In this document: positions 27,766 to 38,553 of the stretch, in pieces | Numbering within the stretch: the stretch's first letter is position 1 | How the letters are laid out: each line of letters starts with the position of its first letter | NCBI RefSeq assembly: GCF_003058325.1 | Contig: NZ_CP028843.1 | Location: 5,685,001 to 5,749,000, forward strand | Direction: 5' to 3' | Length of the DNA stretch: 64,000 bases | From: Methylobacterium currus | GTDB taxonomy: Bacteria; Pseudomonadota; Alphaproteobacteria; Rhizobiales; Beijerinckiaceae | Notes under the pieces: generated by a model | Seen by the model: the letters and a program-made list of their open reading frames with translations, nothing else | Database searches by the model: none | Told to the model about the DNA's origin: nothing | Translations under genes and position numbers: made by a program

Positions 27766-27925
27766 ACACTCAAGAGACGTTAATTGAGGCGGGTTTAAGG
27801 GCCGTTAACCGAAACTTTGTCGAAGGATCCTCGGGACTTAGCGCTGTGGCCGCCGGGCTGCGGCAAGCCGCGCCGGGAACGGCGCACCAGGGCGAGCGTT
27901 GCGGTGGCTCTATCAAGGAGCCGAC

Positions 27926-28774
27926 ATGCTGCACCTTCTGGTGGCCGACGGGAACGACCGGGCCGGCCGCGAGACGCATCTCTCGGTCTGCGACAAGACC
28001 TCGGCCGAGACCTATGCGGGCATCCTGCGCGCCCTGGCGCCGGACGCCCATTGCCATCTCGTCGCCCCCGCCGATGCGAATATGGTGCTGCCTCGCGCTC
28101 TTCCCGAATGCGATGCCCTGGTGCTGACCGGCTCGACCCTGCACGTGGAGGAGGGCGGGCCTGCGGTGACGCGGCAATGCGAGCTGATGCGGGCGGCGCT
28201 CGAGGCCGGCCTTCCGGTCTTCGGCTCGTGCTGGGGCGTGCAGGTGGCGGCCACGATCGCCGGGGGCCGGGCCGGCCGCAACCCGAAGGGCCCGGAATTC
28301 GGGCTCGCCCGCGCCATCAGCCGGACGCAAGCCGGAGCCGGGCACCCGCTCCTCGACGGCCGGCCGCCGGCCTGGGACGCGCCGGCCATCCACGACGACG
28401 CCGTGATCGAACCGCCGCCGGGCGCCCGCATCCTTGCCGGCAACGACCGCCTCGACGTCCAGGCGATCGAGATCCGCCTCGGCGAGGGGGTGTTCTGGGG
28501 CACGCAGTACCATCCCGAGCTCGACCTCGACGAGGTCGCGGCGATGCTGCGCCTGTCGGCCCAGGGCGTGGTGGAGGCGGGCCTGTGCCCGGACGCGCCT
28601 TCGCTTCAGGCCTACGCGGATTCCTTGCGCGACCTGCATCACGATCCGGAAGGACGCCCCGATCTCGCCTGGCGCCTCGGCGTCACCGCCGAGGTGCTGG
28701 TGCCGGAGCGGCGCCGGCGCGAGATCGGGAACTTCCTCGACCGTCTGGTGCGGCCGCGCGCCGCCCGCCGCTGA
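27926..28774 (+). CDS. Class I glutamine amidotransferase-like protein
   Basis: A 282-residue cytoplasmic protein with the GATase1 fold. The nucleophile elbow is VFGSCWGVQV (catalytic Cys) and the second site is TQYHPELD, giving His and Glu of the triad. An AAGGAG ribosome binding site precedes ATG 27926. Stand-alone members related to GuaA's glutaminase domain often act as gamma-glutamyl hydrolases or amidate small molecules with a partner. The C-terminal 70 residues (DLAWRLGVTAEVL) extend beyond the minimal domain. No synthetase partner is adjacent, so the specific role is open. Confidence 0.85.
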   Translation: MLHLLVADGNDRAGRETHLSVCDKTSAETYAGILRALAPDAHCHLVAPADANMVLPRALPECDALVLTGSTLHVEEGGPAVTRQCELMRAALEAGLPVFGSCWGVQVAATIAGGRAGRNPKGPEFGLARAISRTQAGAGHPLLDGRPPAWDAPAIHDDAVIEPPPGARILAGNDRLDVQAIEIRLGEGVFWGTQYHPELDLDEVAAMLRLSAQGVVEAGLCPDAPSLQAYADSLRDLHHDPEGRPDLAWRLGVTAEVLVPERRRREIGNFLDRLVRPRAARR

Positions 28775-28901
28775 GGCGGATGAGGCCGCCCGCATGCAGG
28801 GCAGGAAGCGTGCGACCTCGGCCCCGAGAAGCCCGGCTTCTCGTGAATGAGGCTGTCGGCTGAGGTCCGGCAACCGGTTCAGCCGGCCCGAGGCCGGCAG
28901 G

Positions 28902-30041
28902 TCAGGTCGTCGGGGCGGAGGCGAGGCGGGGAGCCGGGCCGGGGCGCTCCTCGCCGACGAGGTGGAAGGCGGCCGGCCGGCGGAACAGGAACCGGGCCGG
29001 GCTGTGGCGCACCAGCCGCTCGATCCCGAGAGGCACGGCCACCGCCGCCACGGTGACGAGGAGCGAGACGAGGCCGACATCCGCGATGATCCCGCTCTTC
29101 ACGAGGGCGGTGCGAAGCGCCGCCATCGGCAGGAAGAAGGCGAGGTAGATCACGATCGAGCGCTCGCCGCAGGCCCGGAGCAAGGCTGTGACGGGACCAC
29201 CGGCCCGGGTCAGCAGGGCCGCCGTCGCCACGATGGCCAGCGCCCCGGCGGCGCCGAGCCCCAGGCTCAACCCCGGCAGGCCCGCCAGGGTCGGGTGCGA
29301 GGCCAGGCCGGTCGGCGTGAAGACCAGGACACCCTCGATCAGCGCCCAGGCGGCGAGGCCGGCGAGCGCGAGGCCGGCCCGCGCCCGCACCCAGTCGGCC
29401 AGGGCGAAGATGCGGGCCGCGAACAGGTATCCGGCGACGAAGTAGACGAAGCGGGCGCAGAACTCGTCGATCAGGGTCGAGCCGGTATGGATGGGTGCGA
29501 GCTGCAGCAGGGCGGCGCCGACCAGCAGCACCGGGCCGGGGACCCGGCGCAGCAGCTTCACGGCGACCGAGAACACCGCCAGCAGGTAGATGAACCACAG
29601 GGTCGAGTAGGGCTCGATCAACCCGTAGGCGAGATGGGCGAGGAACGCGCCGGGTCCCGCCCCGTCGGTGATCTGGCCGTACTTCACCGCCGATTGGAGC
29701 AGAAGCCACAGCAGGTAGAAATACGCGAAGTGGACGATGCGCCGGTCGGCGAAGAGCCGCCAGTCGCGGTCGATCACGCGGCCGACGAACAGGCCGGACA
29801 GGAGGAAGAAGTCCGGGATCCGGAACGGTTTGGCGAACTCCACCACGTGGTGCATGAAGCCTTCGGCCCCCATCGCCTCGCCGGTCCCGAGGGTGGAGTG
29901 CATCATCACCACCAGGATGATGCAGATCCCCTTGGCGACGTCGACCCAGGCGAGGCGGCCCGCTTCCGGCACGCCGCGCGGGCGCACCGGATCGTCCGGC
30001 CGGACCGAGAGGGCGGGTTCGGTGCTGGGGCGGGCGGACAT
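28902..30041 (-). CDS. Acyltransferase 3 family membrane protein
   Basis: A 379-residue polytopic membrane protein with about ten hydrophobic segments. The N-terminal motif RLAWVDVAKGICIILVVMMH, with Asp and the later His, is typical of acyltransferase 3 proteins, followed by FRIPDFFLLSGLFVGRV. Such enzymes O-acylate sugars of surface glycans, osmoregulated glucans or Nod factors using cytoplasmic acyl donors. ATG 30041 removes a poorly conserved upstream extension. The gene stands alone; its glycan partner could be made by one of the glycosyltransferase sets in the window, but that is inference. Confidence 0.87.
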   Translation of the reverse strand: MSARPSTEPALSVRPDDPVRPRGVPEAGRLAWVDVAKGICIILVVMMHSTLGTGEAMGAEGFMHHVVEFAKPFRIPDFFLLSGLFVGRVIDRDWRLFADRRIVHFAYFYLLWLLLQSAVKYGQITDGAGPGAFLAHLAYGLIEPYSTLWFIYLLAVFSVAVKLLRRVPGPVLLVGAALLQLAPIHTGSTLIDEFCARFVYFVAGYLFAARIFALADWVRARAGLALAGLAAWALIEGVLVFTPTGLASHPTLAGLPGLSLGLGAAGALAIVATAALLTRAGGPVTALLRACGERSIVIYLAFFLPMAALRTALVKSGIIADVGLVSLLVTVAAVAVPLGIERLVRHSPARFLFRRPAAFHLVGEERPGPAPRLASAPTT

Positions 30042-30168
30042 CGGCGTCTCCACGGACAAGGCGCGAAGGCTCGCAGGGAGGCGTAAAGATCGCAGCCGGA
30101 TCGGCCGATCGAATCGCGCGAGAACTCGCAACCGCGGATTCACCGTCTCGTCGACGATGTCGATGCCG

Positions 30169-30543
30169 TTACCGGACGCTCCGCCTCGCCTCACGCCGCG
30201 TCCGGGTCAGGCGCGTCGCGGTGTGGAAATCGTCCGGCTTGGTGCGCACCCAGGCGAGGAAGCGGGCGATCTCCGGCTCGGCCCGCAGGCTCTCGACGTC
30301 GCTGAGGCGACGCGCCAGTTCGGCCTCGCTGTGGCGGGCATGGATCGCCGAGTGGCAGATCTGGTGCAGTTGCACCGTTTCGCCATGGGTGCCGCCCTTC
30401 AGCTTCGGCGTCAGGTGATGCTTGCTCTGGCGGGCGCCGGGCGGGATCGGCCGCTCGCAGAGCGGGCAGATCGCCGGTTCGCTGGCATGGGTGCCATGGG
30501 TCGAGGGGTCGTCGTCGCGCCAGCGCCGCTCTCGGCGTCCCAA
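30169..30543 (-). CDS. Small HNH endonuclease-like protein
   Basis: About 124 residues if started at TTG 30543, which has CAGGAG about 7 nt upstream; there is no ATG in frame near the N-terminus. The core is CPLCERPIPPGARQSKHHLT (a CxxC zinc pair and the HH of the HNH motif), then LHQICHSAIHARHSEAELA carrying the HxxC/N-H part. The C-terminus is basic (TRTRREARRSVR). Proteins of this size occur in many Methylobacterium-like genomes next to unrelated genes; whether this one acts on DNA in host metabolism or defence is unknown. Its 5' end faces the thiC riboswitch (divergent). Confidence 0.7.
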   Translation of the reverse strand: MGRRERRWRDDDPSTHGTHASEPAICPLCERPIPPGARQSKHHLTPKLKGGTHGETVQLHQICHSAIHARHSEAELARRLSDVESLRAEPEIARFLAWVRTKPDDFHTATRLTRTRREARRSVR

Positions 30544-30687
30544 GGCCAGCTCCTGAATGGCGGGGAGAACCGTCCGTATCTGGGTCGCGGCGCCCGGGCG
30601 TTTCAAGGTCGCGGCCGGGATGCCGCAGCGCCGCCGCCGGCCTGCGATTGACAAACCTCGCGCCCCGCCGGACAGTCGCCCCGTGAC

Positions 30688-32730
<2,043 letters not shown>

Positions 32731-32742
32731 GAACCCACCGCC

Positions 32743-35460
32743 ATGCCGATGCAGGCCCAAGCGGCCCCGCCGGGGCCTGCCCCGTCTCCGCCTGGACGCG
32801 CGCGTCCGGGCTCGATCATGCGCCGTCTGGTCGTCTTCGCCCTCGGTCTGGCGGTGCCGATCCTGATCTTCGGCGGCGTGGTGCTGTGGCAATTCGCCGG
32901 CGCGGCGCGGGACCGCCTCGAGGCGGAGGCCCTGGGCCGCGCCCGCATGGAGGCGGCGGCGGTCGACCGCGAGGTGGCGAGCCTCGTCGCCACCCTCGAG
33001 GCCCTGAGCCTCTCCAACGCGCTCCAGCGCGGCGACGTGACGGCGTTCCGCGAGCAGATGCAGGAGCTGCTCCGCCGCAGCGGCCTGCCGGCGACCCTGC
33101 GCGACGCCGACGGGCGGCGCCTGATCGACCTCGGCGCCGAACCGATGGCGGAACGCCTCGACGCGGCCGATGCGAGCGCGCTCAACGGCCGCCCTGCGGT
33201 CTCGGGCGTGGTCGACGGACGGTTCCGGGTGACGGTGCCGGTGATGCGCCGCGGCGGCGACGCGGTGCTCTACCTCCTGTCCTTCTCCCTGCCGACGGAC
33301 CGGATCCGCGACGTGCTGGCCTCCGGCGGCGTGCCGAAGGCCTGGGTGCTGAGCGTCATCGACCGCGACCAGCGGATCCTGACCCGCACCCGGGCGCCGG
33401 AGCGCTTCACCGGCGTGCAGGCCCCCGACGATCTGCGCCGAGCCACCGGGCCGGAGGGGAGCTGGCGCGGCGCCTCGATGGAGGGCGACCCGTTCTTCGT
33501 CGCCTATGCGCGGGCCGGGGTACCGGATTGGCGCGTCGCCGTCGGAGTGCCGGAGGAGGCGCTGGCGGCCCCGGTGCGGGCCTCCCTCGTCTGGTTCGCC
33601 GCGCTCGGCGGCATGCTGGCCGCCATCGCGGCGGTTCTGGCGCTGGCCTTCGCCCGCGGCATCGCGGCGCCGCTCCGGGCCCTGCGCGATCAGGCGGTGG
33701 CCCTCGGCTCCGGCCGCGCGGCCCCCGTCCTCGCCGGGGTGCCGGCGGAGGTCGCCGCGGTGAGCGCCGAGATCGCGAGCGCTGCCCAGCGCCAGCGCGA
33801 GCGCGCGGCCGAGCGCGCGCGGGCCGCCGCGGCCCTGCGCGCCGAGACCCAGCGCCTGGAGGTGATGAACCGCCTCGGCACGGCGCTCGCGAGCGAGCTC
33901 GACCGCCAGCGCCTCGGCGACACGGTGGTGGAGGCCGCGACCCACCTGACCGGCGCGGCCTACGGCGCCCTGTTCGAGCGGGTGCCGGAGAGCCCGGACG
34001 GTCCCGAGCATTGGCGGCTCCTCAGCCTCACCGGCGCGCCGCGGGAGGCCTTCACCCGCTTCGGCCTGCCCCGGGTGACGACCCTGTTCAGCCACACCTT
34101 CGCCGCCCGCGGGGTGGTGCTGAGCGAGGACGTGACGGCGGATCCGCGCTACGGCAGCCATGGCGGCATGCCGCAGGGCCACCTGCCGGTGCGCAGCTAC
34201 CTCGCGGTGCCGGTGGTCTCGGGCGACGGCGTCATCCTCGGCGCTCTGCTGTTCGGCCATCCCGAGCCGCACCGCTTCGGCACCCGCGAAGCGGCGCTGA
34301 TCGAGGGCCTGGCCGGACAGGCCGCGGTCGCGATGGACAATGCCCGGCTGTTCGCCTCGGTGCGGCGCGAGCAGGACCGTTTCGCCGCCGCCGTCCAGGC
34401 GGTGCGCGGCGTGCTCTGGACCAACGACGCCGCAGGCCGCATGGCCGGCGACCAGCCGGCCTGGGCGGCGCTCACCGGGCAGACGCAGGAGCAATATGCC
34501 GGCTACGGCTGGGCCGAGGCGGTGCATCCGGAAGACCGCGCCGCCAGCGTCGAGAGCTGGAACGCGGCGGTCGCCGAGCGCCGGCGCTACACCCACGAGC
34601 ACCGGGTGCGCCGCCACGACGGGGTGTTTCGCACCTTCGCGATCCAGGCGGTGCCGGTGCTCGACCCCGACGGCTCGATCCGCGAATGGGTCGGCGTGCA
34701 TTCGGACATCTCCGAGCAGCGCGCCGCCGAGACCGCGCTCCGGGAATCGAACGAGGAGATCCAGCGCTACGCCTACATCGTTAGCCACGATCTGCGGGCG
34801 CCGCTCGTCAACATCATGGGCTTCACCAGCGAGATCGAGGCGAGCCAGGACGACATCCGGGCCGCCCTGGCGGGCCGCCCGGAGGCGGGGCGGATCGACG
34901 CCGACCTCAGCGAATCGGTGAGCTTCATCAAGGCCGCGATCACCAAGATGGACGGCCTGATCAACGCCATCCTGAAGCTGTCGCGGGAGGGGCGGCGCAA
35001 CTTCCAGCCCGAGCCCCTGGCGATGACCGCCCTGGTCCAGGGCCTCGCCGACGCGCAGCGCCACCAGACGGACGCCGCGGACGCGGTCATCGCCATCGGC
35101 GATCTGCCGGGGATCACCGCCGACCGGCTCGCCGTGGAGCAGATCTTCGGCAACCTGATCGACAACGCGATCAAGTACCTGGCCAAGGACCGGCCGGGCC
35201 GGATCGCGGTCACCGGGTCGGTCTCGGACGGGCTCGCGGTGTTCCGGGTCGCCGATAACGGCCGCGGCATCGATGCCCGCGACCATGCCCGGGTGTTCGA
35301 GCTCTTCCGTCGCTCCGGCGCCCAGGACCGGCCGGGGGAGGGGATCGGGCTCGCCCATGTCCGGACCCTGGTGCGGGCGCTCGGGGGGCGGATCGACCTG
35401 TCCTCGGAGATCGGGGCCGGCACCACCTTCAGCGTGACGCTGCCGCTGCGCCAGGGGTGA
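32743..35460 (+). CDS. Membrane sensor histidine kinase with GAF and PAS domains
   Basis: A 905-residue inner-membrane kinase. Residues about 26-50 and 283-306 are membrane helices flanking a periplasmic sensor of about 230 residues. A linker leads to a GAF domain (about 370-540), a PAS domain with PAC motif (about 545-665), then HisKA with the phospho-acceptor in YIVSHDLRAPLVNIMGF (His about 682). The HATPase part has N box NLIDNAIKYL, G1 VADNGRGIDARD and G2 GEGIGLAHVRTLV. The kinase core resembles phytochrome-type kinases that signal to single-domain receivers, and one lies 200 nt downstream. The input ligand is unknown. Its start is 12 nt after thiC. Confidence 0.92.
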   Translation: MPMQAQAAPPGPAPSPPGRARPGSIMRRLVVFALGLAVPILIFGGVVLWQFAGAARDRLEAEALGRARMEAAAVDREVASLVATLEALSLSNALQRGDVTAFREQMQELLRRSGLPATLRDADGRRLIDLGAEPMAERLDAADASALNGRPAVSGVVDGRFRVTVPVMRRGGDAVLYLLSFSLPTDRIRDVLASGGVPKAWVLSVIDRDQRILTRTRAPERFTGVQAPDDLRRATGPEGSWRGASMEGDPFFVAYARAGVPDWRVAVGVPEEALAAPVRASLVWFAALGGMLAAIAAVLALAFARGIAAPLRALRDQAVALGSGRAAPVLAGVPAEVAAVSAEIASAAQRQRERAAERARAAAALRAETQRLEVMNRLGTALASELDRQRLGDTVVEAATHLTGAAYGALFERVPESPDGPEHWRLLSLTGAPREAFTRFGLPRVTTLFSHTFAARGVVLSEDVTADPRYGSHGGMPQGHLPVRSYLAVPVVSGDGVILGALLFGHPEPHRFGTREAALIEGLAGQAAVAMDNARLFASVRREQDRFAAAVQAVRGVLWTNDAAGRMAGDQPAWAALTGQTQEQYAGYGWAEAVHPEDRAASVESWNAAVAERRRYTHEHRVRRHDGVFRTFAIQAVPVLDPDGSIREWVGVHSDISEQRAAETALRESNEEIQRYAYIVSHDLRAPLVNIMGFTSEIEASQDDIRAALAGRPEAGRIDADLSESVSFIKAAITKMDGLINAILKLSREGRRNFQPEPLAMTALVQGLADAQRHQTDAADAVIAIGDLPGITADRLAVEQIFGNLIDNAIKYLAKDRPGRIAVTGSVSDGLAVFRVADNGRGIDARDHARVFELFRRSGAQDRPGEGIGLAHVRTLVRALGGRIDLSSEIGAGTTFSVTLPLRQG

Positions 35461-35659
35461 GTTGGACTCGGCGGGGTGCAACGCCAGGTTAACCGGGTCT
35501 CGGCGTTTTCTACGCCAGCCGCGTGTCCAAGCCCGCGGTAAATGGTCTAGAGAGTATGACGGGAGCATGTCTCCCTGGGACGACCGCTTTCGGCGCGGTG
35601 TCGTGAGCAAGGGACAGGCGTCCCGGCGCAGCCGGGTTTTCGCCACGGGGAGTCGTCAG

Positions 35660-36094
35660 GTGCCGGCCGTACACATCGTGATGATCGAGGATGACGAGGG
35701 CCATGCCCGGCTGATCGAGCGGAACATCCGCCGCGCAGGCGTCAACAACGTCATCGAGTCGTTCCGGGACGGAACCTCCGCGCTCGCCGCGCTGTTCGGG
35801 CCCGACGGCAGCGGCGAGATCAATGCCGGCCGGCCGCTCCTCATCCTCCTCGACCTCAACCTGCCGGACATGACCGGCATCGACATCCTGCAGAAGGTGA
35901 AGTCGAACCCGCATCTGCGCCGCTCGCCGGTGGTCATCCTGACCACCACCGACGACCAGCGCGAGATCCAGCGCTGCTACGACCTCGGCTGCAACGTCTA
36001 CATCACAAAGCCGGTGAACTACGAGGGCTTCGCCAACGCGATCCGCCAGCTCGGCCTGTTCTTCTCGGTGATGCAGGTCCCGGAGAGCGCCTGA
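35660..36094 (+). CDS. Single-domain response regulator, Rcp1-like
   Basis: A 144-residue receiver without output domain. The acidic pocket is IEDDEGHA, the phospho-acceptor Asp is about residue 65 in LLDLNLPDMTG, followed by the conserved Thr (VVILTTTDD) and Lys (YITKPVNYEGF). I favour GTG 35660 because the receiver begins there and a GGGGAG precedes it; ATG 35567 would add an unconserved arm. The class is the usual partner of phytochrome-like kinases such as the one upstream. It stops 2 nt before the next gene, so it is probably translated together with it. Confidence 0.87.
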   Translation: MPAVHIVMIEDDEGHARLIERNIRRAGVNNVIESFRDGTSALAALFGPDGSGEINAGRPLLILLDLNLPDMTGIDILQKVKSNPHLRRSPVVILTTTDDQREIQRCYDLGCNVYITKPVNYEGFANAIRQLGLFFSVMQVPESA

Positions 36095-36096
36095 TC

Positions 36097-37128
36097 GTGA
36101 CCGAACCGGTCCGCCTGCTCTACATCGACGACGATCCCGGACTGGCGCGGCTGGTCGCCCGCACACTGGCGGGCCGCGGCTGCGAGGTGGTGCACGCCCC
36201 CGACGGCGAGGCGGGCTTGGCGCTGATCGCGGCGGAGCGGTTCGACGTGGTCGCCCTCGACCACCACATGCCGCTGGAGACGGGCCTCGACATCCTGCCG
36301 CGCATCCGCGCCCTCGCCGAGGCGCCGCCGGTGATCTACGTCACCGGCTCGGAAGACAGCCGCGTCGCCGTGGCGGCGCTGAAGGCCGGCGCCGTCGACT
36401 ACGTCTGGAAGGATCTTCAGGGCCACTTCCGGGAGCTGCTGGCCGAGGCGGTGGCGACCGCCGTGCTCCAGGACCGCACGCGGCGCGAGAAGGAGCGGGC
36501 CGAGGCCGAGGTGCGCGAGGCCCGCGACCGGGCCGAGCTGCTCCTGCGCGAGGTCAACCACCGGGTCGCCAACAGCCTCGCCCTGGTGGCGGCCCTGGTG
36601 CGGATGCAGGCCAACGCCGTCACCGACGCCTCCGCCCGCGCGGCGCTCGAAGAGACCCAGACCCGCATCACCGCGATCGCCGGCATCCACCGGCGGCTCT
36701 ACACCTCCGACGACGTGCGGGTGGTGGCGGTCGACGCCTATCTGGCGACCCTGGTGGAGGATCTCGACGGGGCGATGAACGCCACCGGCCAGCGCCACCG
36801 CATCCTCCTCGACGCGGCCCCGGTCGAGGTGGCGACCGACAAGGCGGTCTCCCTCGGCGTGATCGTGACCGAGCTGGTCACCAACGCCTACAAATACGCC
36901 TATCCGGAGGGCGCGACCGGCGAGATCCGCATCACGGCCCGCCGCGACGGCGACACCCTGCGCCTCACCGTGGCGGATGACGGCGTCGGCTGGCAGGGCG
37001 CCGGCACCCCGCGCGGCACCGGGCTCGGCTCGCGCATCGTGCGCGCCATGGCGTCGAACCTGCGCGCGCAGATCGCTTACGCGCAAGCCGAGAAGGGCAC
37101 GGCGGCAAGCATCGACATCGCGCTCTGA
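36097..37128 (+). CDS. Receiver-HWE/HisKA_2 histidine kinase fusion
   Basis: A 343-residue soluble protein. Residues 1-120 are a receiver (acidic pocket YIDDDPG, acceptor Asp55 in VALDHHMPLETG, Lys in VDYVWKDLQ). After a short coiled-coil linker comes an HWE/HisKA_2 kinase: LLLREVNHRVANSLALVAAL (H box), ITELVTNAYKYAYPEG-like N box (VTELVTNAYKYAYPEG), and a G box ADDGVGWQGAGTPRGTGLG. The GTG start at 36097 lies 2 nt after the preceding stop. A receiver at the N-terminus of a kinase suggests a relay in which the upstream kinase controls this one. HWE kinases in this order often feed general stress or light responses. Confidence 0.9.
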   Translation: MTEPVRLLYIDDDPGLARLVARTLAGRGCEVVHAPDGEAGLALIAAERFDVVALDHHMPLETGLDILPRIRALAEAPPVIYVTGSEDSRVAVAALKAGAVDYVWKDLQGHFRELLAEAVATAVLQDRTRREKERAEAEVREARDRAELLLREVNHRVANSLALVAALVRMQANAVTDASARAALEETQTRITAIAGIHRRLYTSDDVRVVAVDAYLATLVEDLDGAMNATGQRHRILLDAAPVEVATDKAVSLGVIVTELVTNAYKYAYPEGATGEIRITARRDGDTLRLTVADDGVGWQGAGTPRGTGLGSRIVRAMASNLRAQIAYAQAEKGTAASIDIAL

Positions 37129-37248
37129 CGGGCCGCGGCGGCCTCGGGAGGCGGCCGTTCCGGGGCGGTCGTTTCGCGACGCGCCACTTAACCCCCCCGC
37201 AAGGCCGATCCGCTAACACGGAGGCTCGCGCGGCGAAGGAGCGGCGGG

Positions 37249-38553
37249 ATGGCGGCCGGGGCGGCTCTCGGCGAGGCGGGTGGCGGTGCCGGCACCGCGC
37301 TCGCGGTGTTCGGCGTGCGGATCGTTGCCGCGGCCTGCGCCTTCGTGGCCCAGGTGCTGATGGCCCGGCTGATGGGCGGCACGGAATACGGGGTCTTCGC
37401 CACGATCTGGGTCTGGACCGCGCTCATGGGCCATGCCTCGACCTGGGGCCTGTCTCAGGCCGCCTGCCGCTTCCTGCCGACCTACCGGGCGACAGGAGCC
37501 GTCGGGCCGGAGCGCGGCTTCCTCGCCTTCGGAGCGGTGTTCTCGCTGACGGCCGCCTCGGCCCTGGCGGGCTTCGGCGCGGCACTCCTCTGGCTCGTTC
37601 CCGGCCTCGTCGCCGGCAACCATGCCGGCCCGCTCCTCGTGGCGGCGCTGGTGCTGCCGCTCTTCGCGCTCCAGGATTTCTGCGAGGGCGTGGCGCGGGG
37701 CCGCAACTGGACGCTGCTCGCCGTGGCGCCGCCCTACCTCCTGCGCCAGGGCCTGATCATGGCGCTGATGCTGGCGGCGGTCGCGTTCGGGGCGCCGGCC
37801 GAGGCCACGGTCGCCGTCGCCTGCACGCTCGCCGCCACCGCCCTGTCCCTCGCCATGCAGGCCACGCTCCTGCTGCGGCGCCTGCGGGCCGAACGGCCCT
37901 CGGCCCGCGCCCGCTACCCCTGGCGCGACTGGCTGCGGGCGGCCCTGCCGATGGCGCTGATCGATCTCGCCGGCTCGGGCTTCAACTTCGTCGACGTGCT
38001 GGTTCTCGGCTTCCTGCTGCCGCCGGCGGAGGTCGGCGCCTATTTCGCGGCGACGCGGCTCCTGCAATTCGTCGTCTTCGTCCAGTACGCCGCCTCCTCG
38101 GTGACGGCGCAGCGTTTCGCCGCGGCGCAGGCGCGGGGCGACCGGGCGGAGCTCGAAACCCTGGTCCGGCGCTGGGCGCGGCTGACGCTGCTCGCCACCC
38201 TCGCGACCGGCCTCGCCCTCGTGGCGGCGGGACCGCTGCTGCTCGGCCTGTTCGGGCCGGACTTTCGCGAAGCCCTGCCGCTCCTCGCGCTCCTCGTCGC
38301 CGGCCACGGCCTCGCCGCTGCCTGCGGGCCGGCGGAAGACCTCCTGACCATGCTGGGAGCCGAGCGTGCCTGCGCCGCCGTCACGGTCGCGCTCCTCGTC
38401 GCGGCGGTTCTCCTCACCCTGGCGCTGGTGCCGCCTCTCGGACTCACCGGCGCGGCGCTCGCCGCCGCCCTCGTGACCGCCGCACGCGGCGGCGTCCTGG
38501 CGAGGCTCGCCTATCGTCGCCTCGGCCTCGTCACGCCGGCCTTCGCCCGATGA
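37249..38553 (+). CDS. Polysaccharide flippase, MOP/Wzx-like
   Basis: A 434-residue protein made almost wholly of 12-14 hydrophobic helices, with the N-terminal pattern FVAQVLMARLMGGTEYGVFA characteristic of Wzx/PST-type lipid-linked oligosaccharide flippases. The last codons overlap the next ATG by 4 nt (ATGA). It probably moves a lipid-linked glycan across the inner membrane. The adjacent acyl-/acetyltransferase suggests a small surface-polysaccharide module. No polymerase or glycosyltransferase adjoins it, though several glycosyltransferases lie 16 kb away on the other strand. Confidence 0.85.
   Translation: MAAGAALGEAGGGAGTALAVFGVRIVAAACAFVAQVLMARLMGGTEYGVFATIWVWTALMGHASTWGLSQAACRFLPTYRATGAVGPERGFLAFGAVFSLTAASALAGFGAALLWLVPGLVAGNHAGPLLVAALVLPLFALQDFCEGVARGRNWTLLAVAPPYLLRQGLIMALMLAAVAFGAPAEATVAVACTLAATALSLAMQATLLLRRLRAERPSARARYPWRDWLRAALPMALIDLAGSGFNFVDVLVLGFLLPPAEVGAYFAATRLLQFVVFVQYAASSVTAQRFAAAQARGDRAELETLVRRWARLTLLATLATGLALVAAGPLLLGLFGPDFREALPLLALLVAGHGLAAACGPAEDLLTMLGAERACAAVTVALLVAAVLLTLALVPPLGLTGAALAAALVTAARGGVLARLAYRRLGLVTPAFAR

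Noticed and set aside
27799..27814. CtrA-like site TTAA-N6-TTAACC between PBP1A and the amidotransferase
   Set aside because: The spacer is six instead of seven bases, and neither gene is a typical CtrA target.
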